Positions 12,508 through 19,094 of a DNA stretch of 19,094 bases are shown one piece after another. Position numbers and translations under genes: made by a program. The notes under the pieces were generated by a model, which saw only the letters and a program-made list of their open reading frames with translations, ran no database searches and was not told the DNA's origin. Source of the stretch: JANOXC01 sp031418215. Its GTDB lineage: Bacteria; Bacteroidota; Bacteroidia; AKYH767-A; OLB10. The DNA is taken from positions 1 to 19,094 of the forward strand of contig JANOXC010000087.1 of assembly GCA_031418215.1 (NCBI GenBank). The letters are read 5' to 3'. Positions within the stretch are counted from its first letter, which is position 1, and each line of letters opens with the position of its first letter.

Positions 12508-14895
12508 ATGAGATCAACTTGGCGGATTCAATTTTATATATTGGCAGCTCTTCTGTTAACCACTTTTCATGCTTTCTCCTATCATATTGCGGGAGGTGAT
12601 TTTACCTACCGCTGGGTGTCTGGCAATACTTTTGAATTAAAACTTACCTTGTATCGCGACTGCTCAAATCCTGCCGGTTCCAATTTCGATCAAACCATTA
12701 TTGTAGGAGTTTATAGTAAGTCAACAAATTTATTGATCGACTCGGTATTGATGAATTTAGGAGATAAAGATTCATTGAGTTTAAGTGGCACGGGATGTAC
12801 TCCGCCTCCTCAGGTTTGCATGCAGTATGGTAACTATATCAATACGGTGGTTCTTCCGCCAAATCCGGCTGGATATTATGTTGTGTGGGAACGTTGTTGC
12901 AGAAATAGCACCATTACTAATTTATTGAATCCGGATGAAGCAGGTATGGTATTTTATGCTGAAATTCCTGATCCCGCTTTACATAGTTCATCTCCTGTTT
13001 TCAATAGTTTCCCATTACCGTATATATGCGAACAACAATTTTTCAGGTTTGGATTCCAGGCTACTGATATTGACGGTGATTCATTGGTTTATGTATTGAG
13101 CGCACCACTTGATGGAGGTCATACCTCTCAATTCAATCCTAATCCTTTTTCAGTTAGTGGCGGTTCTACAAATCCAACAGCACCTTTCGCCGCGCCTTAC
13201 ACTAGTACAACATGGGCTCCCGGTTACGACATATCAAATATTTGCGGAAGCAACATCCCATTGACATTAAACAGTGCTACAGGCGAAATAGAAGTAGTCC
13301 CTGATTTCCAGGGAATTTATGCAATGGCAGTGGAAGTGCGTGAATATCGTAATGGTGTTTTTATTGGATTGGTGAGAAGGGAAATAGAATTCTATGTTAT
13401 CGCATGTACCGGAAATTCAGCGCCTCAATTACCACCTTTGGTTGCCGGTTTGCATAATGTAAATGTTTTTGCAACAGATACTATTAATTTTGAAGTTAAG
13501 GCAGTTGATCACGAAGGAGACTCTGTATTTATAATTCATTACGGTGACATTTTTGCAAATTCGTCAGCTTTGGCAATTGACCCACCGTATGCTCAGAGCG
13601 CAGATGCAATCGGAAATGATTCAGCAACTACTTTTTTTACCTGGAATACAGGTTGTCAGCATGTTTCTTCAAATCCATACCATGTAAATTTCGAAGCTTC
13701 AGATAATGGCTGTCCTTTAATTCTTACTTCTATTGGAAAGTTGTTCATTAAGGTAAATCCTGCTCCAACCGCTCCTAAAAGCAACCTTTTATGTATTGAG
13801 TTAATGGATTCTTCCGTTTTGAAATTAACAAGGGTTTCAGATACCACTGTTATTGATCGGTATTTTGATCATTTTCTTTTATACAGAAGTATAAATGGCT
13901 CCCCATTTTTACCATATAAAATTATTACAGATAAAAATCCGCTCCTAATTTATGATAGTGCGGCATACAACAACAGGAATATTGATTACTGCTATGTGTT
14001 GAGTTCATTTAATAAATGCAATAAGGAAAGTCTAAGGTCTGATACGCTTTGCTCAGTCAGTCATTTGAATCAAAATAGAAATTATATACAAAGTGTTTCA
14101 GTGATTGCAGAAAACACCATTGAACTCAAATGGGAACCTTTCAATGCGGGGATTCATACCGGCTATTATATATATAAGAAACAGCATGAAAATGGTTCTT
14201 TACAATTGGTAAAATCACTAAATCAATATGCTGATTTTAATTGGGTCGATACGGAAGTTCAAACAAGTGAACATTCCTATTGTTATGCAATATTAAATGA
14301 AGATGTTTGCGGTAATAAAAGCGATACAAGTTTAACAGCTTGTACAATTTTATTGAGTGGACAATCAAGGCCGTTTATTAACATGCTACAATGGACCGAA
14401 TATATTAACTGGAGAGGTGGACTAGGTCAGTATAATCTTTTGCGCCAAGCAGAGGACATTGAACCTTTTTACAACGTAGTGGCTTCCATTCAAAATGAAC
14501 TTATCCATTTTGATCATGACTTACCCATGAACAATGGAACTTCAAAATATTATATAGAAGCAAAGGAAGGAATGAATGGAGCAACTTCACTTTCTAATGA
14601 GATTGAACTGGCACAATCACTAATTATTTATGTTCCCAACGCATTTTCTCCAAATAATGATGGTTCTAATGATGCATTTTTAAGTCAAGGTTCTTTTGTA
14701 AAAGATTTTGAAATAAAAATTTATAATCGATGGGGCCAGGTTGTATTCGAGGCAAACAATATCAACCAGCACTGGGATGGCAAATTTCAAGATAAACAAT
14801 CACCGATGGGAGTCTATTTTTACAAAATGAGATATAAAGGATTTGATGAAATTAATTTTACTGAAAAAACCGGTAGCTTAACCCTTATTCGATAG
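12508..14895 (+). CDS. Large secreted protein with gliding-motility C-terminal (T9SS type B) domain
   Basis: The 795-residue protein carries a signal peptide (about 1-24, cut before YHIAGG) and ends in a CHU_C/gliding-motility-associated C-terminal domain (about 706-795) with YVPNAFSPNNDGSNDAF, KIYNRWGQVVFEA, HWDGKF and PMGVYFYKM. That domain directs export through the type IX secretion system and attachment to the cell surface or release. The N-terminal part (25-300) is a beta-rich region with conserved Cys, including LTLYRDC and WERCCRNS. Acidic motifs DIDGDSLVY (187-195) and VDHEGDSVF (333-341) resemble cadherin/PKD-type loops. Residues about 430-700 look like three fibronectin-III-like repeats. 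No enzymatic motif is seen; an adhesin or matrix role is inference. It appears to be a single-gene unit. Confidence 0.9.
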   Translation: MRSTWRIQFYILAALLLTTFHAFSYHIAGGDFTYRWVSGNTFELKLTLYRDCSNPAGSNFDQTIIVGVYSKSTNLLIDSVLMNLGDKDSLSLSGTGCTPPPQVCMQYGNYINTVVLPPNPAGYYVVWERCCRNSTITNLLNPDEAGMVFYAEIPDPALHSSSPVFNSFPLPYICEQQFFRFGFQATDIDGDSLVYVLSAPLDGGHTSQFNPNPFSVSGGSTNPTAPFAAPYTSTTWAPGYDISNICGSNIPLTLNSATGEIEVVPDFQGIYAMAVEVREYRNGVFIGLVRREIEFYVIACTGNSAPQLPPLVAGLHNVNVFATDTINFEVKAVDHEGDSVFIIHYGDIFANSSALAIDPPYAQSADAIGNDSATTFFTWNTGCQHVSSNPYHVNFEASDNGCPLILTSIGKLFIKVNPAPTAPKSNLLCIELMDSSVLKLTRVSDTTVIDRYFDHFLLYRSINGSPFLPYKIITDKNPLLIYDSAAYNNRNIDYCYVLSSFNKCNKESLRSDTLCSVSHLNQNRNYIQSVSVIAENTIELKWEPFNAGIHTGYYIYKKQHENGSLQLVKSLNQYADFNWVDTEVQTSEHSYCYAILNEDVCGNKSDTSLTACTILLSGQSRPFINMLQWTEYINWRGGLGQYNLLRQAEDIEPFYNVVASIQNELIHFDHDLPMNNGTSKYYIEAKEGMNGATSLSNEIELAQSLIIYVPNAFSPNNDGSNDAFLSQGSFVKDFEIKIYNRWGQVVFEANNINQHWDGKFQDKQSPMGVYFYKMRYKGFDEINFTEKTGSLTLIR

Positions 14896-14947
14896 TTTAA
14901 TCTATTTCACTCAACTGAAAGTGTGTTTTTTAGAAGGCATAAAGTGG

Positions 14948-14955
14948 TATCTTTG
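14948..14955 (+). promoter_or_regulatory. Possible -7 element for rocD
   Basis: TATCTTTG is a full TANNTTTG match, 28 bases before ATG 14984. A T-rich stretch lies where the -33 element would be, but no clean TTG is present. Confidence 0.47.
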
Positions 14956-14983
14956 CCCTAAATAATTGATAGATATAAATTTC

Positions 14984-16207
14984 ATGCGGGTACATCAATT
15001 AACAAGTCAGCAAGCTATTGAACTGGAAGATAAATATGGTGCACATAATTATCACCCATTACCGGTTGTGCTTAACAGGGGTGAAGGAGTTTTTGTATGG
15101 GATGTTGATGGAAAAAGATACTATGATTTCCTCGCCGCCTATTCAGCCGTTAATCAAGGTCATTGCCATCCGCGTATTATCAATGCACTTATAGAACAAT
15201 CACAAAGACTGACACTTACTTCAAGGGCTTTTCACAACGATTTACTGGGTGAGTACGAACAGTTCATGACGTCACTTTTTGGCTATCAAAAGTTATTGCC
15301 AATGAATACAGGCGTTGAAGCAGTTGAAACAGCATTAAAACTAGCTCGAAGATGGGGCTATAACAAGAAAAACATTCCAACAAATCAGGCCAAAGTGATT
15401 GTATGTGAAGGTAATTTTCATGGTCGCACCATCAATGTAATTTCTTTTTCCACCGATCCAGACAGCAATAAAAATTTTGGACCATATACTCCCGGATATG
15501 TTGTTGTGCCTTTCAATGATTTAGCGGCATTAAAAAATGCATTGAATGATCCTGATGTAGCAGCGTTTTTAGTAGAACCGATTCAGGGTGAAGCAGGTGT
15601 CGTGGTTCCACAAGACGGGTATCTTTCCGCTGCCTATGAGGCATGTAAAAAAGCCAATGTATTGTTTCTTGCTGATGAGATTCAATCCGGCTTAGGTCGA
15701 ACAGGAAAGTTACTTTGTTGTGATTACGAAAATGTACATGCTGATATCTTAATTTTAGGGAAAGCTTTATCAGGAGGCGTTTTGCCGGTATCTGCTGTAT
15801 TGGCGAATGATGAGATAATGTTAGGTATTAAGCCAGGTGAGCACGGTTCAACATATGGCGGCAATCCATTGGCATGCCGCGTCGCTATGGCTGCAATGAG
15901 TGTGTTAACGGAAGAGAAACTTTCGGAAAATTCTTTTCATTTAGGTGAGATTCTACGCCATGAATTAAAGAACATTAAAACTGATCGTATCACCGCCATT
16001 CGTGGTAAAGGTTTATTCAATGCAATTGTAATTAAAGAAAAAGATGGTATTGATGCATGGCAGGTATGTTTGAAACTAGCTGAGAAAGGTTTGCTCGCCA
16101 AGCCAACACATGGTGATATTATTCGTTTCGCACCGCCATTGGTGATTACAGAGGAACAGATTCATGAATGCGCAAACATTATCCGACGCACAATTGAAGA
16201 ATTGTAA
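14984..16207 (+). CDS. rocD: Ornithine--oxo-acid aminotransferase
   Basis: This PLP enzyme of 407 residues transfers the delta-amino group of ornithine to 2-oxoglutarate, giving glutamate-5-semialdehyde and glutamate. It links arginine/ornithine breakdown to proline and glutamate. It belongs to class-III aminotransferases and resembles the mitochondrial OAT sequence very closely: YGAHNYHPLPVVL (18-30, Tyr23) and AYSAVNQGHCHPRI (52-65, Tyr53) hold the two tyrosines that define ornithine specificity. LPMNTGVEAVETALKLAR, VEPIQGEAGVVVP, the PLP-contacting Asp231 in ADEIQSGLGRTG, the Schiff-base Lys260 in LGKALSGG, and GEHGSTYGGNPLA follow. ATG 14984 is chosen over an in-frame TTG at 14966 because the family starts near here. 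No arginase or proline gene is adjacent. Confidence 0.95.
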   Translation: MRVHQLTSQQAIELEDKYGAHNYHPLPVVLNRGEGVFVWDVDGKRYYDFLAAYSAVNQGHCHPRIINALIEQSQRLTLTSRAFHNDLLGEYEQFMTSLFGYQKLLPMNTGVEAVETALKLARRWGYNKKNIPTNQAKVIVCEGNFHGRTINVISFSTDPDSNKNFGPYTPGYVVVPFNDLAALKNALNDPDVAAFLVEPIQGEAGVVVPQDGYLSAAYEACKKANVLFLADEIQSGLGRTGKLLCCDYENVHADILILGKALSGGVLPVSAVLANDEIMLGIKPGEHGSTYGGNPLACRVAMAAMSVLTEEKLSENSFHLGEILRHELKNIKTDRITAIRGKGLFNAIVIKEKDGIDAWQVCLKLAEKGLLAKPTHGDIIRFAPPLVITEEQIHECANIIRRTIEEL

Positions 16208-16356
16208 AATAGACTTAAAAATCCATGAGTCAAGACCTTTTTATTTAGACTTTTTTTCGTAAATATTGTACGATGTCATTTCAAAAGCAGACTTAAGAAT
16301 CATTCTTTGAAAAAAATCTATTCGTAAGTTCGTATTAATTCGAATTCGTTGATATA

Positions 16357-16866
16357 TTAACTGATTTCTTCAGGATTTGGCTTTTTGAAAATCGCTGCTA
16401 CCAACAGACCAAGCAATGAACTAACTATTAAGACAAAGATCAGCCCAAAGACGACTTGCATGCCCGGTGTCATAAAAAATGCTGCTTGTTGCATTCCTTT
16501 TTCAATCATTTCTTCACTCATGCCATTCTCAGCCATTTTATCCATCTGCATGGTTTTTTGATAATCAATAAAGGCAGGATCAATCACACTTATATATATA
16601 AAATAAAATGCTGTGCCGATGACTCCTCCAATCAATCCAACCTGAAACGACTGGTTGAAGGCCTTGCCAAAAGTGATCCATCCATTGCCAGTTGTTAAAC
16701 GGTATTCCTTAACGGCCATCGTCATTAAGGCAATAGGAATGGCTAATTGCAGTATGTTAATCCATTGTGCATTGGCATTTCTATTTAGTCCGGTTATGTA
16801 CATTAACAATGACCAAAGTATGGCTATACCACCGTTGATAAGTCCGTATTTTAAAGCTGGTTTCAT
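16357..16866 (-). CDS. DUF4199 family membrane protein
   Basis: This 169-residue hydrophobic protein fits DUF4199, a Bacteroidota-restricted membrane family of unknown function. Four membrane segments are seen at about 8-26, 36-52, 75-96 and 134-160. A charged Met/Glu-rich loop lies between segments three and four (about 100-128), including MAENGMSEEMIEKGM. The sequence between segments two and three, YRLTTGNGWITFGKAFNQSF, contains the FGKAF-like motif typical of the family. The C-terminal tail KKPNPEEIS is probably cytosolic. The start is ATG 16866. It is divergent from the trypsin-like peptidase gene and converges on rocD across 149 bases, in which I see no clear feature. Confidence 0.87.
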   Translation of the reverse strand: MKPALKYGLINGGIAILWSLLMYITGLNRNANAQWINILQLAIPIALMTMAVKEYRLTTGNGWITFGKAFNQSFQVGLIGGVIGTAFYFIYISVIDPAFIDYQKTMQMDKMAENGMSEEMIEKGMQQAAFFMTPGMQVVFGLIFVLIVSSLLGLLVAAIFKKPNPEEIS

Positions 16867-16911
16867 GTATGAGTTAGATTAAGTTAAAATTATTAGGACA
16901 GAATTAATACT

Positions 16912-16919
16912 TAATTTTG
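16912..16919 (+). promoter_or_regulatory. Possible -7 element for the trypsin-like peptidase gene
   Basis: TAATTTTG is a full TANNTTTG match, 37 bases before ATG 16957, giving a leader of about 30 nt. A -33 TTG is not evident, and AT-richness makes chance matches likely. Confidence 0.38.
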
Positions 16920-16956
16920 CATCAAATCTGGTAATTAATTTAGCCATTTCAAAATT

Positions 16957-17850
16957 ATGTTCGTACAGGCAATTGATTTAGTTTCCCGTTTTACCCGCCC
17001 GATTCATTCGATAATGCGGAATTATGGCAGTACTCGGGTGTCTCCCGGTGCTGCTACGCTCTTTTTTGTAAATGATGATGGGGAAGCCGTCACTTGTCGC
17101 CATGTAGCTGAACAGTTGCTGAATGCGGAGAACATTAATCAACAATACGCTCTTTTTGCTCAAGCGCGATTTAGGTTGAAAAATGATACACACTATGACG
17201 ATAACTTAAAACAACTGGAACAACAATACAATTACAAACAAGACGCTACCATTCAGATAAAAAACAATTTCTTAAACAGTTTCGACCAGATAACAGGATT
17301 TGATTGTCATTTACATCCACAGTTTGATCTTGCAATAATTAAATTTAAAGGTTTCCAAAAAAAATATTATCAAGGATATGCTACTTTTATTAATAGCTCA
17401 ACAGAGATTAAGCAAGGTAAATCACTTTGTCGATTAGGTTACCCATTTCCTGAATTCACCAATTTTGCTTACAACTACCAGGCTGACGATATTCAATGGA
17501 CGCGTGAAGGAAATGCAAATTCACCTTCTTTTCCTATAGATGGTATTGTTACGAGATTGATGGCGCAACATGGTAGAATAGGAGGTGTGGAAATGAGCAC
17601 TCCGGGATTGAGAGGACAAAGCGGTGGTCCGTTGTTCGATGCACAAGGAGCCATTTATGGAATGCAAAGTTCTACACGCCATTTGCATTTAGGCTTTGAC
17701 CTGGAAAATTTTGAGATAAACCCCGGGCAAAACGCTAAAAAAATAACCAACACCCCCTTTTTGCATGTGGGTCAATGTATACATGCAGAAGTGATTAAGG
17801 GATTTTTAACGCAACACCAGGTTAAACATTATTATGCCGTTCAAGCATAG
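16957..17850 (+). CDS. Intracellular trypsin-like serine peptidase
   Basis: The 297-residue protein has the order and spacing of a trypsin-fold serine peptidase: His49 in AVTCRHVAEQ, Asp124 in FDLAIIKF and Ser222 in GLRGQSGGPLFD. FVNDDGEAVTCRHV is the usual first beta-barrel edge, and GAIYGMQSS follows the serine as in S1/S1C enzymes. There is no signal peptide or membrane segment, so it should act in the cytosol, which is unusual for this fold. Between His and Asp lies a 75-residue charged, Gln/Asn-rich insertion. No PDZ domain follows, unlike DegP/HtrA. The start ATG 16957 is the first in frame. Substrates are unknown, and no partner gene is visible. It converges on the SRPBCC gene with 12 bases between stops. 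Confidence 0.85.
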   Translation: MFVQAIDLVSRFTRPIHSIMRNYGSTRVSPGAATLFFVNDDGEAVTCRHVAEQLLNAENINQQYALFAQARFRLKNDTHYDDNLKQLEQQYNYKQDATIQIKNNFLNSFDQITGFDCHLHPQFDLAIIKFKGFQKKYYQGYATFINSSTEIKQGKSLCRLGYPFPEFTNFAYNYQADDIQWTREGNANSPSFPIDGIVTRLMAQHGRIGGVEMSTPGLRGQSGGPLFDAQGAIYGMQSSTRHLHLGFDLENFEINPGQNAKKITNTPFLHVGQCIHAEVIKGFLTQHQVKHYYAVQA

Positions 17851-17862
17851 TGTTTTCTCTAA

Positions 17863-18357
17863 TTAATTATTTATCATTCCTTTAAAGTCGAGTTTTTTAT
17901 TTCTTAAATCTGCACCGTTCTCATAAAATGATTTTAAGTTCACAAGATAAAACGACCACCCGGAATCACAGCCAAGCCGGATGCTTTGTTTCGAATTTTC
18001 ATCGGTGGGTATATTTTTCTGCAACAGTTCAACAATGACATATTCATCAATTGAAGAAAGCTTTATTTCAGTCAGGCATTCGCCAGCAAAAGTGAATTGA
18101 AGATAATCGACACCATTTGCTTCTGTTATCCTGCCACTTTCAGTTTGATCAAATGAGTACCAGGACCACTCATAAGAAAAACCCTCTTTTACGGCATCTT
18201 CCTTTTTTATAAGTTGATGATAGGTATCGTAAAATTTAGCATCGCTCAAAAACCATTTTTCAATTTCTGATGCTTTTGTCCATGCATTATATATATCGGT
18301 AATTTCCGCCTTAACAGCAATTTTTCGAGAAAACTTCGTCCAATCAAAATTTTTCAT
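17863..18357 (-). CDS. SRPBCC (START-like) domain protein
   Basis: The 164-residue product resembles the AHSA1-type branch of the SRPBCC/Bet v1-like superfamily, which forms a deep hydrophobic ligand pocket. Supporting segments are the N-terminal strand FSRKIAVKAEITDIYNAWT (9-27), the helix EIEKWFL (31-37) typical of activator-of-Hsp90-like proteins, a central strand with YEWSWYSFDQTESGRITEAN, and the long C-terminal helix SGWSFYLVNLKSFYENG. The ligand and function are unknown; related proteins bind lipids or polyketides or act as stress factors. It is cytosolic. The start is ATG 18357. It lies downstream of the FAD oxidoreductase gene on the same strand, separated by a heptanucleotide array. 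Confidence 0.85.
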   Translation of the reverse strand: MKNFDWTKFSRKIAVKAEITDIYNAWTKASEIEKWFLSDAKFYDTYHQLIKKEDAVKEGFSYEWSWYSFDQTESGRITEANGVDYLQFTFAGECLTEIKLSSIDEYVIVELLQKNIPTDENSKQSIRLGCDSGWSFYLVNLKSFYENGADLRNKKLDFKGMINN

Positions 18358-18399
18358 ATTTGTTAAAATTGTAAATTAATAATTTATTTACCCTTATAA

Positions 18400-18518
18400 T
18401 TCCTATTATCAATTTCCTAATGCCTATTGCTTGTTGCCTATTACCAATTGCCAATTTCCTATTGCGTATTGCCAATTTCCTATTGCTTATTGCCTTTTAC
18501 CAATTACCTATTGCCTAA
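18400..18518. repeat. Seventeen in-phase heptanucleotide repeats
   Basis: This stretch can be cut without gaps into 17 units of 7 bases following T-[GTA]-[CT]-[CGT]-[TAC]-[AGT]-[TA], with commonest forms TGCCTAT, TGCCAAT, TTCCTAT and TACCAAT. Units differ by one or two substitutions but never by length, so the period is strictly 7. The last unit (18512-18518, TGCCTAA) contains the stop codon of the FAD oxidoreductase on the minus strand. It lies between that gene and the SRPBCC gene. The word is unrelated to the array at 3312-3421. Confidence 0.85.
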
Positions 18519-19094
18519 TTTTCCAACACCATCTCCGCCGCTTCTTCTCCAACCAAACTACCAATAGCAATACCCATTCCGCCCATTCGCACGGCGCAAT
18601 AAATTTTTTCTGATATCGGCTTTATAATAGTTGTTTTAACAGGTCCGAGCCCCATAATGCCACTCCAACGTATATCAACTTCATACTTTATGCCCGGCAA
18701 AATCATGTGGTCTAGCAATTCATGCAGATGGTTTTGAATTTTTGTTGTTAATCCAAATTCAGTGGTGCTTTCTTCTTTAAAATCCAAATTGCGACCACCG
18801 CCTAAAAGCAAACGATCGCCAACATTTCTAAAATAATAATATCCTTTCTGATAATGAAAGCATCCTTTAATTGGGAGATCACGAATAGGATTGGTAATCA
18901 AAACTTGCGCGCGTGCTGCTTCAACCTGTAATTCGGGAAGCAATTGTCTGGCAAAACCATTTGTAGTTACCAGCATGTTTTTTACCCTAAAGCTTACGCC
19001 ATTAGATGTTTCAATATATATATCCTTATCTTCTTCATAGTAATTTTTTACTTCAATTCCATTAAGAACTGTTACCCCAATAGAACGAACTTTT
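18515..19094 (-). CDS. FAD-dependent oxidoreductase (DAO family), 5'-truncated
   Basis: The C-terminal 192 residues of a minus-strand gene are visible; the frame runs to the window edge, so the start and N-terminal FAD-binding Rossmann motif are outside. The sequence fits the D-amino-acid-oxidase/glycine-oxidase (DAO) fold: NMLVTTNGFARQLLPEL near the middle, YYYFRNVGDRLLLGGGRN, the strand VDIRWSGIMGLG, and a final RMGGMGIAIGSLVGEEAAEM, which is the usual C-terminal FAD-contacting glycine segment. Enzymes of this type oxidise amines or amino acids with O2 or another acceptor; the substrate cannot be deduced. An ATG at 18976 inside the frame is not the true start, because the family continues upstream and so does the open frame. 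The stop codon lies inside a heptanucleotide array. Confidence 0.88.
   Translation of the reverse strand, partial: KVRSIGVTVLNGIEVKNYYEEDKDIYIETSNGVSFRVKNMLVTTNGFARQLLPELQVEAARAQVLITNPIRDLPIKGCFHYQKGYYYFRNVGDRLLLGGGRNLDFKEESTTEFGLTTKIQNHLHELLDHMILPGIKYEVDIRWSGIMGLGPVKTTIIKPISEKIYCAVRMGGMGIAIGSLVGEEAAEMVLEN

Noticed and set aside
14966..14983. TTG start adding six residues to ornithine aminotransferase
   Set aside because: The family aligns from ATG 14984, and TTG 14966 lies close to the likely transcription start.
3461..16207. An amino-acid catabolism cluster (lpdA, saccharopine dehydrogenase-like, pckA, rocD)
   Set aside because: The genes lie on alternating strands with their own promoters and unrelated genes between them, so there is no operon or island evidence.
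16212..16242. Possible terminator after rocD (GACTTA paired with TGAGTC, then a T-rich stretch)
   Set aside because: The stem has six pairs including a G-T, and six bases separate it from the T-run; too weak to list.
18400..18518. Possible CRISPR array
   Set aside because: Units are 7 bases with no spacers and no cas genes nearby; it is a simple tandem heptamer array.
1..19094. Prophage, transposon or horizontally acquired island
   Set aside because: No integrase, transposase, attachment site or tRNA boundary is visible, and base composition and codon usage look even across the genes.

Overview
The window reads as an ordinary chromosomal segment of a Bacteroidota bacterium, probably a Chitinophagales- or Saprospirales-like lineage (the order is inference). 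Supporting signs are a large secreted protein with the gliding-motility-associated (type IX secretion, type B) C-terminal sorting domain, DUF4199 and DUF4476 proteins, an AT-rich composition, A-rich translation starts without clear Shine-Dalgarno sequences, and upstream octamers matching the Bacteroidota -7 element TANNTTTG in front of many genes. Sixteen protein genes are visible. Two are cut by the window edges. I see no tRNA, rRNA, CRISPR array, insertion sequence or prophage.

Layout. Positions 1-3291 hold a truncated exported protein (minus strand), a stand-alone glutamine amidotransferase of the TrpG/PabA family (minus), RidA (plus) and a cytosolic M61-type metallopeptidase with a PDZ domain (minus). 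Positions 3301-3460 are a divergent promoter region carrying an inverted pair of heptanucleotide arrays. Next come dihydrolipoyl dehydrogenase (3461-4849), a 323-base gene-free stretch rich in small palindromes, tRNA1(Val) adenine-37 N6-methyltransferase (5173-5904), and a saccharopine dehydrogenase-like enzyme (5905-7245, minus) whose stop codon abuts the previous gene. Positions 7428-9282 hold three plus-strand genes for envelope or membrane proteins: a DUF4476 exported protein, a DUF423 membrane protein and an overlapping lipoprotein. PEP carboxykinase and RlmD converge at 11041/11044. A T9SS cargo protein, ornithine aminotransferase, a DUF4199 membrane protein, an intracellular trypsin-like peptidase, an SRPBCC protein and a truncated FAD-dependent oxidoreductase fill the rest. 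A second, different heptanucleotide array (18400-18518) lies before the oxidoreductase stop codon on the map and overlaps it.

How the genes relate. Most are single-gene transcription units with alternating strands, so little operon logic is visible. A loose metabolic theme exists: RocD, the saccharopine dehydrogenase-like protein, the amine/amino-acid oxidase-type FAD enzyme, Lpd, RidA and PckA all fit amino-acid catabolism feeding the TCA cycle and gluconeogenesis. They are not co-transcribed, however, and I treat this as weak. Two genes modify RNA (trmN6, rlmD).

The most unusual material is non-coding: 7-nt-periodic arrays with different words at two loci, one arranged as a long inverted repeat between divergent genes, and a mosaic of REP-like palindromes after lpdA with relatives before the trpG terminator. 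I found no convincing new multi-gene system. The solitary cytosolic trypsin-like peptidase and the translationally coupled orphan lipoprotein are the protein-level items most worth a second look.
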